Positions 1-7,911 of a stretch of DNA of 64,000 nucleotides are shown here, piece by piece. The notes below the pieces were generated by a model that saw nothing but the letters and a program-made list of their open reading frames with translations, did not search any database and was not told the origin of the DNA. Each line of letters begins with the position of its first letter. Position 1 is the stretch's first letter. The position numbers and the translations under genes are program-made. The DNA is from Actinomycetota bacterium (GTDB lineage Bacteria > Actinomycetota > Coriobacteriia > Anaerosomatales > Anaerosomataceae), in NCBI GenBank assembly GCA_004348925.1, contig RCMX01000002.1, forward strand, positions 368,259-432,258, in the 5' to 3' direction.

Positions 1-2
1 TC

Positions 3-131
3 GAAAGCCTGCCCGGTTTCGGCAAGGCCAAGGCTGCACGAATCATGGATGAGCTTGAGATCTCCGAGAGCCGCCGCGTGCAGGGTCTGGGCGCGCGCCA
101 GCTTGAGATGCTTATGCAGCGGCTCGGCTGA
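3..131 (+). CDS. mihF: Integration host factor MihF, C-terminal fragment
   Basis: The window opens inside this gene; only the last 42 codons are visible, ending in TGA. The fragment contains the helix-hairpin-helix-like stretch LPGFGKAKAARIMDEL followed by RRVQGLGARQLEMLMQ, typical of actinobacterial integration host factor (not related to the HU-like IHF of Proteobacteria). This small nucleoid protein binds and bends DNA. In many actinobacteria mihF lies directly upstream of gmk and rpoZ, exactly the order seen here, which supports the call despite truncation. Its N-terminus lies outside the window. Confidence 0.85.
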   Translation, partial: ESLPGFGKAKAARIMDELEISESRRVQGLGARQLEMLMQRLG

Positions 132-146
132 GCGCTCCACCCCGGG

Positions 147-707
147 ATGCGCAACGGCAATCTGATCATCATCTCCGGGCCTTCGGGCGCGGGTAAAGGG
201 ACTCTGGTAGAACGTCTTGTGACCAGGGTCCCTGATGTTTGGGTCTCGGTCTCGGCGACCACGCGGTCACCCCGGCCGGGCGAGGTCGACGGCGAGGACT
301 ACATCTTCCTCTCGGCGGATGAGTTCGAGCGCCGCGTGCAGGCCGGCGAGTTCCTCGAGTGGGCGACCGTGCACGGCAACCGCTACGGCACACTTCGCAG
401 CACCGTGGAGGCGAGGATAGCCGAGGGGCGTCAGGTGATACTCGAGATCGACCCGCAGGGCGCGGCGCAGGTAAAGGCGCTCATGCCCGATGCGGTTCTC
501 GTCTTCATCCTTGCACCTTCCATGGAGGAGCTGGAGCGCCGCATTCGTGGTCGCGGTGCCGAGACGGATGAGCAGGTCGCGGTGCGTCTGGCGACCGCCG
601 TCCGCGAGCTCGAACTTGTGGGTACCTATGATTATGTGGTAGAAAACGACGACGTACTCCGCGCCACGGACGAACTCGCGGATATTCTCGGATCCCTCGG
701 CGGATAG
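147..707 (+). CDS. gmk: Guanylate kinase
   Basis: This 186-aa protein has the usual length for guanylate kinase, the cytoplasmic enzyme that phosphorylates GMP or dGMP to the diphosphate with ATP. The P-loop GPSGAGKGTL lies at residues 10-19, followed by the GMP-binding segment SATTRSPRPGEVDGEDY at about 36-52 and a lid region with RIRGRGAETDEQ. The ATG at 147 is preceded by only a weak ribosome-binding sequence, but it places the P-loop at the normal distance from the N-terminus. It sits between mihF (15 nt upstream) and rpoZ (9 nt downstream), a conserved order suggesting a shared transcript. Confidence 0.97.
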   Translation: MRNGNLIIISGPSGAGKGTLVERLVTRVPDVWVSVSATTRSPRPGEVDGEDYIFLSADEFERRVQAGEFLEWATVHGNRYGTLRSTVEARIAEGRQVILEIDPQGAAQVKALMPDAVLVFILAPSMEELERRIRGRGAETDEQVAVRLATAVRELELVGTYDYVVENDDVLRATDELADILGSLGG

Positions 708-716
708 GAAATCCTG

Positions 717-965
717 ATGGTTATCAAGCCTGATATCGACCTGCTGCTATCGAAGGTCGACTCGAAGTACACGCTGTGCATCGTCGCCGCGCGTCGCGCA
801 CGCCAGATCAACGATATGGTCCACGGTGTTCGCGACCAGGCCCTGCTTACGATGGCGGCCTCGCAGATCGCATCGATCACCAGCACCAAGCCGCTCACCC
901 TCGCACTCGAGGAGATCTCGAACGGTGACATCGGCTACGAGCGCACGGCCGAATCGTACAAGTAA
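717..965 (+). CDS. rpoZ: RNA polymerase omega subunit
   Basis: This 82-aa protein matches the omega subunit of RNA polymerase, which helps fold and hold the beta-prime subunit. The segment KYTLCIVAARRARQIND at about residues 17-33 is the conserved core (V-A-x-RAR-I/Q). Later residues include KPLTLALEEISNGDI, the conserved second helix. The ATG lies 9 nt after gmk and is preceded by AGGAAA. The gmk-rpoZ pairing is one of the commonest conserved gene pairs in bacteria. A GC-rich hairpin follows 24 nt after the stop. Confidence 0.96.
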   Translation: MVIKPDIDLLLSKVDSKYTLCIVAARRARQINDMVHGVRDQALLTMAASQIASITSTKPLTLALEEISNGDIGYERTAESYK

Positions 966-989
966 CGCCGCCGCATGGCAGCGTGTGAG

Positions 990-1020
990 GTGCCCCGCAG
1001 CCAACAACGGCGCGGGGCAC
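990..1020 (+). terminator. Terminator-like hairpin after rpoZ
   Basis: A 9-bp GC-rich stem (GTGCCCCGC pairing with GCGGGGCAC) encloses a 13-nt loop. No T-tract follows, so intrinsic termination may be incomplete; thiI starts 23 nt further on. Confidence 0.45.
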
Positions 1021-1042
1021 ACGCATCTTCGGGGGTGAGCGG

Positions 1043-2254
1043 GTGTTCGAACGAGCGGTTCTCGTCCACTACCACGAGATCGCGCTGAAGGGCCGCAACC
1101 GCGGTCGCTTCGAGCGTCAGCTGCAGCAGAACCTCATCGCGGCGGTCGGTGAGCTCTCCACGGTCGGCATCGAGCGCGTCGCAAGCCGCCTCGTCATCCC
1201 GGTCGCGCCGTCGCTTGCCGCCGAGATGCTCGCGCGCGTCTCGGCAGTGCCCGGCGTGAGCTCCGCATCGCTCGCATTCGTCACCTCGCGCGATGCCGCC
1301 GAGATGGAACAGGCCGCGATCCTCGCGGTGCGCGAGGCCGATTCCGCAGCGCGCACGTTCGCTATCGCAGCGCGCCGCTCGGCGACCGATCACGCAGAGC
1401 GGAGCCTCGAGATCAACCGCCGGCTTGGCGCAGCGGTCCAGGCCGAGACCGGTCTTGCCGTGAACCTCGACGCACCCGACGTGCTCTGCCGCGTCGAGGT
1501 CGTGCAGGGCGAGGTCTACACCTACGCGAAACGCGTTGCGGGACCAGGCGGGCTGCCGGTAGGGACGTCGGGCAAGGTCATCGCACTTCTCTCGGCGGGC
1601 ATCGACTCGCCGGTCGCCACCTGGCGCATCATCCGGCGCGGCGCGGTCGCCGTGGGCGTCCACTTCTCGGGCAGGCCGCAGACCGACGACCTCTCGGAGC
1701 GCGTGACCGAGGAAATCGCGGCCGTCCTCGCGCGGACCGGCGGCATGGCGCGCCTCTACGTGGTGCCCTTCGGCGATTTGCAGCGCGAGATCTCGCTCCT
1801 TGCGCCGCCCGATCTCCGCATCCTGCTCTACCGCCGACTCATGATCCGCGTGGCCGAGGCGATCGCTGCCGAGGAACGCGCCGGTGCGCTCGTGACGGGG
1901 GAGAGCCTCGGGCAGGTCGCATCGCAAACGCTTGAGAACATCGCGGCGGTTGATGCCGCGGCAACGCTCCCCGTGCTGCGGCCGCTCGCCGGCCACGACA
2001 AGCAGGAGATCATCGCCGAGGCCCGTCGCATCGGCACCTTCGAGCTTTCGACGCAGCAGCATACCGACTGCTGCACGCTCTTCATGCCGAGAACCCCTGA
2101 GACGCACGCAAAGGTGTGGCAGGTTGAGAAGGGGGAGTCGGACCTCGATGTCGACCGCATGGTGAGCGATGCGCTCGCGTCGCTGTCCTGGACGGACTAC
2201 GCGTGCGTGTCGTACCGCCCTCCCAAACCCCGCCCTCGGAGTGCTACGCTCTAG
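1043..2254 (+). CDS. thiI: tRNA 4-thiouridine synthase ThiI
   Basis: This 403-aa cytoplasmic enzyme transfers sulfur to U8 of tRNA and, in many organisms, to ThiS for thiazole synthesis. The N-terminus (HYHEIALKGRNRGRFERQL) is the ferredoxin-like domain, followed by a THUMP domain to about residue 165. The PP-loop ATP-binding motif is LLSAGIDSPVATW at about 178-190. The C-terminal rhodanese domain of E. coli ThiI is absent, so this is the short form found in most Gram-positive bacteria and archaea. The conserved TDCCTLFMP cysteines, where the short form often keeps a reactive Cys, are present at about residue 345. The GTG start at 1043 has GGGGGTGAG 3 nt upstream. Confidence 0.94.
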   Translation: MFERAVLVHYHEIALKGRNRGRFERQLQQNLIAAVGELSTVGIERVASRLVIPVAPSLAAEMLARVSAVPGVSSASLAFVTSRDAAEMEQAAILAVREADSAARTFAIAARRSATDHAERSLEINRRLGAAVQAETGLAVNLDAPDVLCRVEVVQGEVYTYAKRVAGPGGLPVGTSGKVIALLSAGIDSPVATWRIIRRGAVAVGVHFSGRPQTDDLSERVTEEIAAVLARTGGMARLYVVPFGDLQREISLLAPPDLRILLYRRLMIRVAEAIAAEERAGALVTGESLGQVASQTLENIAAVDAAATLPVLRPLAGHDKQEIIAEARRIGTFELSTQQHTDCCTLFMPRTPETHAKVWQVEKGESDLDVDRMVSDALASLSWTDYACVSYRPPKPRPRSATL

Positions 2255-2257
2255 CAC
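2241..2257. repeat. Short inverted repeat across the thiI stop codon
   Basis: GTGCTA and TAGCAC form 6-bp arms around a 5-nt loop, with the thiI TAG inside the right arm. It could attenuate read-through into the next gene or be a protein-binding site. There is no T-tract. Confidence 0.3.
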
Positions 2258-2297
2258 AGGCGGTGTGTGCCGCCAGGACGTGGACAAGGGGGCAACA

Positions 2298-2684
2298 ATG
2301 TCCAGGTACGTGAAGGACCTCGGCACGGCTATCTCTCGCGACGAGGCGTGGGCGGTCATCACCGCGTATCTCCAGGGTGAAGGATTCGAGTACCGCGACG
2401 AGCGGGGCGAGCAAGTTTGGCGCAAGGGCGTTGGAGCGCTTACGGTGCCGCAGTTCATCAAGGCCGAGCCCGCCGACGGCCTCGTGCACATCGAGGCGTG
2501 GACTGCCGGCTACGCATTCCTTCCCGGAATCTACGTAGGCGAGATGGATCCGACTTCCGGCGTCTGGGGTGCCGCGCCCAAGGCGATGCTCAAGCCCAGG
2601 ATCGCCGAACTCGAGCGCAGGCTGCTCGCGGCGGCGACCGCTCCCGCGCCGGCCACCGCACCACCCTCCGGCGGAGCCGGGTAG
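2298..2684 (+). CDS. Conserved hypothetical protein, 128 aa
   Basis: The ATG at 2298 is preceded by AAGGGGG at a good distance, so the longer upstream reading frame that runs back into thiI is not needed. The protein is soluble, with no signal peptide or membrane helix. Its core (residues 1-105) is mixed alpha/beta with aromatic-rich segments such as EGFEYRDERGEQVWRKG and GYAFLPGIYVGEMD. A helix with ELERRLLAAA precedes a proline/alanine-rich tail. I do not recognise the family. The next gene starts 3 nt after its stop, so the two are probably co-transcribed. Confidence 0.8.
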   Translation: MSRYVKDLGTAISRDEAWAVITAYLQGEGFEYRDERGEQVWRKGVGALTVPQFIKAEPADGLVHIEAWTAGYAFLPGIYVGEMDPTSGVWGAAPKAMLKPRIAELERRLLAAATAPAPATAPPSGGAG

Positions 2685-2687
2685 CGC

Positions 2688-3782
2688 GTGCCGCAGACCT
2701 CGCGCCGCATACTCATCCTCGAGCCGTACTACGGCGGCTCGCATCGCGCCGTACTCGATGCGCTCTTCCCGATGCCTGGCTGGGACGTTGACCTGCTCAC
2801 GCTGCCGCCACGCAAGTGGAAATGGCGCATGCGCGGCGCGGCGATCACAATGGCTGCCGAAGTCGAGCGCCTGTACGCCTCGGGCGCTCGCTGGGACCTT
2901 ATCCTCGCAAGCACGTTTATCAACCTAGCCGAGTTCAAGGGGCTCACGGGCTGCGCGATCGCGGGCGTACCGACCATCGTCTACTTCCACGAGAACCAGC
3001 TCGTCTATCCCGTGCGTCATGAGGCCGAGTGGGATCTCCAGTTCCCGCTCACGAACATCACGAGCGCGCTCGCGGCCGATGCCTGCCTCTTCAACACCCA
3101 GTGGAACCTCGACGCGTTCATCGGCGAGATTCCCGGCTTCCTGAAGCAGTTCCCCGATCACCATCCGGTTGGCGTAGCCGAGCGGATCGCCGCGAAATCC
3201 GAGGTGCTCGCGCCGCCGTTCGACCCCACGCCGTTCTTGGCAGCGCCCACGCGTAGCGCGCGGCCACGCATCGTGTGGCCGCATCGCTGGGAGCACGACA
3301 AGGATCCCGAGGCGTTCTTCTCGGCCATGCACGTGCTTGCTGCCGAAGGACTCGACTTCGAGGTCGCTGTGGCCGGCCAGGCGTTTCGGGAGACGCAGGC
3401 AAGCGTCGAGGCATCGGCAGCGGCGCTCGGCGAGCGGCTCGTGCACCTGGGCGAGCCCGAGGGGAGGGGAGCGTACGCCGCGCTCCTCGGCAGCTCGGAC
3501 ATCGCTGTGTCCACGGCGCAGAACGAGTTCTTCGGCCTGGCGATGCTTGAGGCGTGCTATGCGGGTTGCACGCCCGTTGTGCCCAACCGGCTCGCGTACC
3601 CGGAGCTCTATCCGGAGCAGTACCGCTACGGGAGCCCCGAAGGTCTCGTCGCGCTGGTGCGCTCGCTGATCCTCGAGCGTCCCGAACCGGGCGCTGCCCG
3701 GCACCTGGCCGAGCCATTCACCGCCGAGTCGCTGCAACCGGCGTACGAGGCGGCACTCTCTCGCATCTCCGGTCACCGCTAA
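2688..3782 (+). CDS. tRNA-queuosine alpha-mannosyltransferase-like glycosyltransferase
   Basis: This 364-aa protein carries the N-terminal domain formerly called DUF3524: ILILEPYYGGSHRAVLDAL, then LLTLPPRKWKWRMRGAA and YFHENQLVYPV. These signatures define the GTDC1/QTMAN family, whose vertebrate member mannosylates queuosine-34 of tRNA-Asp with GDP-mannose. A GT4-type Rossmann domain follows (EHDKDPEAFF, then NEFFGLAMLEACYAGCTPVVP near 280-300). The family assignment is firm; the substrate in this organism is inferred. A nucleotidyltransferase/phosphomannomutase fusion at 32-34.6 kb could supply a nucleotide sugar. The GTG start lies 3 nt after the upstream gene, without a strong Shine-Dalgarno sequence, which suggests translational coupling. 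Confidence 0.85.
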   Translation: MPQTSRRILILEPYYGGSHRAVLDALFPMPGWDVDLLTLPPRKWKWRMRGAAITMAAEVERLYASGARWDLILASTFINLAEFKGLTGCAIAGVPTIVYFHENQLVYPVRHEAEWDLQFPLTNITSALAADACLFNTQWNLDAFIGEIPGFLKQFPDHHPVGVAERIAAKSEVLAPPFDPTPFLAAPTRSARPRIVWPHRWEHDKDPEAFFSAMHVLAAEGLDFEVAVAGQAFRETQASVEASAAALGERLVHLGEPEGRGAYAALLGSSDIAVSTAQNEFFGLAMLEACYAGCTPVVPNRLAYPELYPEQYRYGSPEGLVALVRSLILERPEPGAARHLAEPFTAESLQPAYEAALSRISGHR

Positions 3783-3800
3783 GAAGTTCGCCAAAGACAC

Positions 3801-3836
3801 TTGACGGTACTTTGCATCACATACTAGAGTGTGATA
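3801..3836 (+). promoter_or_regulatory. Promoter with PadR-type operator
   Basis: TTGACG at 3801-3806 resembles a -35 box. The partly palindromic ATCACA (3816-3821) / TGTGAT (3830-3835), centred between 3825 and 3826, covers the expected -10 region. ATnnnAT-like dyads with TGTAT/ATACA or TGTGAT arms are typical of PadR regulators, which usually repress their own operon. The site lies 46 nt upstream of the padR start, so autoregulation is the likely role. Confidence 0.6.
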
Positions 3837-3881
3837 CAAGGTAGATGGCACAACAAGCAAGTCCGAAAGGAGGTCGTTCGC

Positions 3882-4229
3882 ATGGGAGAGGCAGATTCGC
3901 GTACCTCGCAGTTCCGCAAGGGCGCTGTCGAGCTTGCGATACTCGCGCTTCTTGCACGCGGCGAGCTCTACGGCGCCGAGATCGTCGACCGCCTTGCGGT
4001 GCTTCCGGGACTGGCGGTGACGTCGGGGACGGTGTATCCGCTCCTGAGCCGCCTCAAGAAGGCGTCGCTGGTGGACTCGGTGTGGCGTGAGTCGCCGGTG
4101 GGACCGCCGCGCAAGTACTACCGGCTGGCCGAGGCGGGCAGCCGCGATCTGGCCGAGATGTCGTCGTCGTGGCGCGATCTGTCGGCAGCCATTGATTCGT
4201 TGCTGGAGGGAGTTGACTCGCATGCCTGA
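3882..4229 (+). CDS. PadR family transcriptional regulator
   Basis: This 115-aa protein is a PadR winged-helix regulator. KGAVELAILALLARGELYGAEIVDRL is the first part of the wHTH, SGTVYPLLSRLKKASLVDS the recognition helix, and GPPRKYYRLAEAG the wing. A C-terminal helix mediates dimerisation. The ATG at 3882 follows a strong AAAGGAGGT. The last 8 nt overlap the next gene. Regulators of this kind commonly repress an adjacent operon made of a DUF1700-type membrane protein and an ABC exporter, as found here. The effector is unknown. Confidence 0.93.
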   Translation: MGEADSRTSQFRKGAVELAILALLARGELYGAEIVDRLAVLPGLAVTSGTVYPLLSRLKKASLVDSVWRESPVGPPRKYYRLAEAGSRDLAEMSSSWRDLSAAIDSLLEGVDSHA

Positions 4230-5142
4230 GAACCTGGAGCTGAAGCAGTACCTCGCCGAGGTCCACTCGGCGTTGGCCGGGCTCCCTGCTGGCGAGCGTG
4301 ACGAGGCTGTCGCAGAGCTTGAAGCGAACCTACTCGCTGACATCGGCCGCCGTGGTGGGAATGAGGCAGCCGAGCACGCAGCGATCGCCGACCTCGGATC
4401 GCCGACCGAGTACGCGGCGGCCGTGCGTGAAGCGTTCGGCCGGGAGAGCACATCGCCACAGCCGCAGGGGCGCATCCTCGGCATGCCGTTCGAATTCCGT
4501 ACGCCCACGGCGAGCACGGTCATGGATCGCATCTGGAACCCATCGGATCCGCGAATCTTCATGCCGAGGACGTTCGGTATCGGCTGGACCATCAACTTCG
4601 GCGCCATCGCCGCACGCCTTGGCTGGATACGGCCGGATGACGTGGAGGAGCGGCCGCTCGAGAACCTGAGCGACGCCGCGCTGTCGGTGGCTGTGACCGT
4701 GCCGGTTTTGATCGGCGTGGCCGTCACCGCGGTGGTCATCGCATTCTGGAGCAGGATGCCCGAGACGATCCCGGTGCACTTCGATGCCGCCGGTGTCGCG
4801 GATGGCTGGGGCTCCAAGACCACCACGTTCGGGATTCTCGTCGCAGTCGCCCTCGGCGCGCCACTTGCGGCGTACCTGTGGGCCTGGACGAGCCGCGCTT
4901 CGAGGGGCACATTCGCCATCGTCGCCACGCTGTCGACGTTCTTCGGCGTACTGGCCGCGACCATCGTCGGCTACACGGTCGCGAATGCGGTGTACGGCGT
5001 CGAGGGATGGTGGATCGGGCTGCTCGTGCTGCTGTGCGTGCTCGTGCCCGGCATCATGTTCTACCTGCTCGCACGTGCGAGCCTCAAGAAGGAATGGAGC
5101 GCCGCACCCGCGGCGCCAGGGAGAGAGAAGGAATCGAAATGA
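4222..5142 (+). CDS. DUF1700/HAAS-DUF1648 membrane protein
   Basis: The 306-aa product begins inside padR (8-nt overlap), so the two are translationally coupled. Residues 1-75 (LKQYLAEVHSALAGLPAGER, then LGSPTEYAAAVREAFG) form the HAAS/DUF1700 helical domain often encoded next to padR. After a linker come a membrane helix (SVAVTVPVLIGVAVTAVVIA), a DUF1648-like segment (PETIPVHFDAAGVADGWGSK) and three more membrane helices. It probably acts in the cytoplasmic membrane as a partner or sensor for the downstream ABC transporter. That role is inferred from context only. Confidence 0.8.
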   Translation: MPENLELKQYLAEVHSALAGLPAGERDEAVAELEANLLADIGRRGGNEAAEHAAIADLGSPTEYAAAVREAFGRESTSPQPQGRILGMPFEFRTPTASTVMDRIWNPSDPRIFMPRTFGIGWTINFGAIAARLGWIRPDDVEERPLENLSDAALSVAVTVPVLIGVAVTAVVIAFWSRMPETIPVHFDAAGVADGWGSKTTTFGILVAVALGAPLAAYLWAWTSRASRGTFAIVATLSTFFGVLAATIVGYTVANAVYGVEGWWIGLLVLLCVLVPGIMFYLLARASLKKEWSAAPAAPGREKESK

Positions 5143-5474
5143 ACGTGACGTCACTGAGCGACCTGTCTGGCACTACCATCGCGCTGATCGTCGCGCTGGT
5201 CGTACTCGAGCTCGGCGTGACCATCTTCGCGCTGGTGCGGCTCATGAAGACGCCGGACGAGCAACTCGTCTTCGGAAAGAAGTGGCCGTGGCTGCTCATC
5301 ATCCTTCTGCTGATGAACTCCTTCATCGGTCCGCTGATCTTCATCGTCGCCGGTCGCAAGCCGGCAGCGGCACAGGATCCGTTCGCGGCGCCCGCGCCCG
5401 ACGCGCCGAAGACGGCTGACCGGGCCGAGCGCGCAGCAGACGTTCTCTACGGCGGCAGTAAGGAAGGCGAGTAG
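5139..5474 (+). CDS. PLDc_N-domain small membrane protein
   Basis: The 111-aa protein starts at an ATGA overlap with the preceding stop. Two hydrophobic segments (TTIALIVALVVLELGVTIFAL and PWLLIILLLMNSFIGPLIFIV) with the intervening Arg-Leu-Met-Lys-Thr-Pro resemble the phospholipase D-nuclease N-terminal (PLDc_N) membrane domain, often a stand-alone protein beside ABC exporters. The C-terminal 40 residues are Ala/Pro-rich and charged, probably cytoplasmic. No phospholipase catalytic HKD motif is present, so it is not an enzyme by itself. Confidence 0.75.
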   Translation: MNVTSLSDLSGTTIALIVALVVLELGVTIFALVRLMKTPDEQLVFGKKWPWLLIILLLMNSFIGPLIFIVAGRKPAAAQDPFAAPAPDAPKTADRAERAADVLYGGSKEGE

Positions 5475-5475
5475 C

Positions 5476-6402
5476 GTGACGGTTCCAGCGATCGAGCTCA
5501 CCGGGCTCGCGAAACACTACGGTTCGTTCCATGCGCTCGACGGCATCGACCTCTTGGTCCCGGAAGGCTCCGTCTTCGGGTTCCTGGGGCCGAACGGGGC
5601 GGGTAAAACGACGACGCTGCGCATCCTCACGGGACTTGCACAGGCGACGTCGGGGAGTGCGAAGGTCTTCGGCAGCGACGTGGCAAGCGCAGGCAACGAC
5701 GTCAGGGCGCGTATCGGCTTCCTGCCGGACGTCCCCGGCTTCTACGACTGGATGACCGCCGAGGAGTTCATGCGCTTCACCGGCAGCCTCTTCGGTATCA
5801 CCGGGTCGACGCTCGAGGATCGCGTGAAGGCGCTTCTCGACCTGGCGGGTCTGGCGGACGTGAGGTCACGCATCGGCGGGTACTCGCGTGGGATGAAGCA
5901 GCGGCTCGGCGTGGCACAGGCGCTCATCAACGCGCCATCGTTGCTCATGCTCGACGAGCCGACCTCGGCGCTTGACCCGATAGGGCGCAAAGAGGTGCTC
6001 GACATGATCGCCTCGCTCGCCGGCCGGACGACCGTCTTCTTCTCGACGCATATCCTCTCCGACGTCGAGCGTGTCTGCGACACGGTCGCGATCCTCGATC
6101 GGGGGCGCGTCGTCGCGCAGGCGCCGATCGAGGAGCTCAAGAGTCGCTACGGCGCGCAGAAGATCGTGCTCGAGGTCACAGCGGCAGCCGATGCGCTCGC
6201 CCGACGCTTCTCGGCCGAAAGCTGGGTGAGCGCGGTCGAGCGGGAGAACCACTCGGTCGTCCTGACGGTGAACGACATCGATGCGGCACGCCGCGAGATC
6301 CCTCCTGCGCTCGTCTCGGAGGGTGCCGGCCTCGCGCGAATGGAAGGTGGCGAAGTCTCCCTCGAGGAAGTCTTCGTCGAGCTTGTGGGAGGTGAGCGGT
6401 AA
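5476..6402 (+). CDS. ABC transporter ATP-binding protein
   Basis: This 308-aa nucleotide-binding subunit has the Walker A motif GPNGAGKTTTLR at about residues 39-50, the ABC signature YSRGMKQRLGVAQAL near 135 and Walker B LLMLDEPTSALDP near 155, then the H-loop STHIL. The 80-residue C-terminal extension is typical of CcmA/NatA-type exporters. The GTG start is 1 nt after the upstream stop and follows AAGGAAG. It should pair with the ABC-2 permease immediately downstream. The PadR/DUF1700 context suggests envelope-stress or drug/peptide export; the substrate cannot be read from sequence. Confidence 0.93.
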   Translation: MTVPAIELTGLAKHYGSFHALDGIDLLVPEGSVFGFLGPNGAGKTTTLRILTGLAQATSGSAKVFGSDVASAGNDVRARIGFLPDVPGFYDWMTAEEFMRFTGSLFGITGSTLEDRVKALLDLAGLADVRSRIGGYSRGMKQRLGVAQALINAPSLLMLDEPTSALDPIGRKEVLDMIASLAGRTTVFFSTHILSDVERVCDTVAILDRGRVVAQAPIEELKSRYGAQKIVLEVTAAADALARRFSAESWVSAVERENHSVVLTVNDIDAARREIPPALVSEGAGLARMEGGEVSLEEVFVELVGGER

Positions 6403-7172
6403 TGCGCGGTTTTGGTGCGTTTCTCGGCAAGGAGCTTCGCGAGATCCTGCGAACGTGGCGCATCTGGGTGCTGCCGGGCATCGTGCTCTTCCTCGCGCTC
6501 AGCGGCCCCATCCTGGCCAAGCTCACGCCGGAGCTGATCCGATCGATGTCCGATGGTGGCGGTCTGGGCGGTGCTGTCATCAACCTGCCGGACCCGACGT
6601 GGCGCGATGCGTACGCGCAGTGGACGAAGAACATCTCGCAGATCGTGACGTGGGCGCTCGTGATCATCCTCGGCGGCATCGTCTCTGCCGAGCGGCGCTC
6701 CGGCACGGCGATCCTCGTGCTCACGAAGCCCGTCTCGCGGCCGGCGTTCATCCTGGCGAAGTTCGCGTCGAACTCGATCTTCCTCGTGGTGACGACCGCT
6801 GTCGGTGCGGTGGCAACGTGGGGCGTGACGTACGCTGTGTTCGCCGAGGCGCCCGTGCGTGTGCTTGCCGAGGCGACCGGCGTGTGGCTCGTGTTCGCGC
6901 TGTTCGTCACGGCGCTGATGACACTCGTCTCGGCGCTCATCGACTCGCAGTCGGGAGCGGCGGGCCTCGGCTTCGGCGCGTTGGTACTGCTCTCGATCGC
7001 GACCCTCTGGGGACCGGCCGTGGAGTACAGCCCTGCCGGCCTGCTGAGCGCTCCCAATGCGGTGCTGTTGGGAACGGACGTGAGCCTGGGGTGGCCGCTA
7101 ACGACCGGCGCGATAGCGGTCGTGCTCCTGGTGTGGGGCGCGGTGCTCGCGTTCGGTCGCAAGGAGCTCTAG
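6402..7172 (+). CDS. ABC-2 type transporter permease
   Basis: The 256-aa membrane protein begins at a 1-nt overlap (TAATG) with the ATPase gene. FGAFLGKELREILRTWRIW is the amphipathic N-terminal elbow helix of ABC-2 permeases, followed by six predicted membrane helices. The ERRSGTAILVLTKPVSR segment after helix 2 is the conserved coupling region of the NatB/NosY-like family. It should form the transmembrane channel of the exporter with the preceding ATPase. It is the last gene of the padR operon, closed by a strong terminator. Confidence 0.9.
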   Translation: MRGFGAFLGKELREILRTWRIWVLPGIVLFLALSGPILAKLTPELIRSMSDGGGLGGAVINLPDPTWRDAYAQWTKNISQIVTWALVIILGGIVSAERRSGTAILVLTKPVSRPAFILAKFASNSIFLVVTTAVGAVATWGVTYAVFAEAPVRVLAEATGVWLVFALFVTALMTLVSALIDSQSGAAGLGFGALVLLSIATLWGPAVEYSPAGLLSAPNAVLLGTDVSLGWPLTTGAIAVVLLVWGAVLAFGRKEL

Positions 7173-7190
7173 CAACACCGTGCAGACACA

Positions 7191-7224
7191 GAAGGCCCCG
7201 GAGAACGCTTCCTCCGGGGCCTTC
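7191..7224. terminator. Bidirectional terminator
   Basis: A 12-bp stem (GAAGGCCCCGGA pairing with TCCGGGGCCTTC) with a 10-nt loop is followed by a T-containing stretch on the + strand. It separates the ABC operon from the convergent rubrerythrin gene and can serve both directions. Confidence 0.85.
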
Positions 7225-7241
7225 ATTCGTTCGTTGAGCGC

Positions 7242-7778
7242 CTAGATGTACGTCATCGCCAGTTCGTCGAGCGTGATGTGGTCCGCCTCGACCGCGCTCA
7301 CGGCCTCCCAGACCTCTCGCAGCCGCGAGCTGGTCGCCCGGGCCGCGAAGTTCGCGTAGAGCGTCGTCGCTCGGTTCTCGCGCGCAAGCGACTCCGCGAT
7401 GTCTCCCGCCCACGAGCCGGTGGTCTCCCCGGGCGTCAACAGGTCGGCCGGCCTCGGCACCCCTGCGAGCTTGCAGAACACCGAGCAGTGCTCGGCCTCC
7501 ACCTTCGCCAGTCGTTTGTATGCCGAGCGGAGCGTGTCGTTGTCTTTACGCTCGGCCATACCCAGGTAGAAGCGCGTGTTGGCGCGCTCGAGCTCGATGG
7601 ATGAATCCAGATCGCCCCGCTCGGTCTCGGTGAGCTCGATTCGGTTGATCGAGGCGTCGTACTCCGTCGGATCCACGAAGAACTCGACGTGCGCGCCGCA
7701 GAATGGGCAGTTGCCCGGTTCTTCGTAGCCCAGGTACGTCTCGCCACATATCCGGCAGCGGAACAACTTCAGTTGCAT
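7242..7778 (-). CDS. Rubrerythrin-like protein with N-terminal rubredoxin-type domain
   Basis: The 178-aa protein starts with a zinc-ribbon/rubredoxin-like domain, CRIC at residues 8-11 and CPFC at 24-27. A ferritin-like four-helix domain follows, with iron-ligand-type residues in ELERANTRFY, KVEAEHCSVF, ESLARENRATTLY and AVEADHITLDEL. The order (rubredoxin first) is that of reverse rubrerythrin. Such proteins reduce hydrogen peroxide in anaerobes, taking electrons from NAD(P)H via rubredoxin partners. On the minus strand the ATG follows GAGGAGCACC. It is a single gene between two terminator/promoter regions. Confidence 0.88.
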   Translation of the reverse strand: MQLKLFRCRICGETYLGYEEPGNCPFCGAHVEFFVDPTEYDASINRIELTETERGDLDSSIELERANTRFYLGMAERKDNDTLRSAYKRLAKVEAEHCSVFCKLAGVPRPADLLTPGETTGSWAGDIAESLARENRATTLYANFAARATSSRLREVWEAVSAVEADHITLDELAMTYI

Positions 7779-7911
7779 GCGGTGCTCCTCTCGGCAGCGG
7801 TGTGTTCGCAGGTCCCGGTTGGCGTTGAATGTCAGGTCACGACTATACTACCCATGACCGGTCGACAGCCCCGCTGTCTCAGTGCTCACGCGAACACGAA
7901 GGGTCCAATGC

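Noticed and set aside
935-2491. Antisense ORF of 518 codons opposite thiI
   Set aside because: thiI is clearly real on the + strand; the opposite frame has no recognisable domain or start site.
2925-4964. Antisense ORF of 679 codons opposite the mannosyltransferase, padR and DUF1700 genes
   Set aside because: It crosses several well-supported genes and a promoter region, with Ser/Arg/Ala-rich composition typical of shadow frames.
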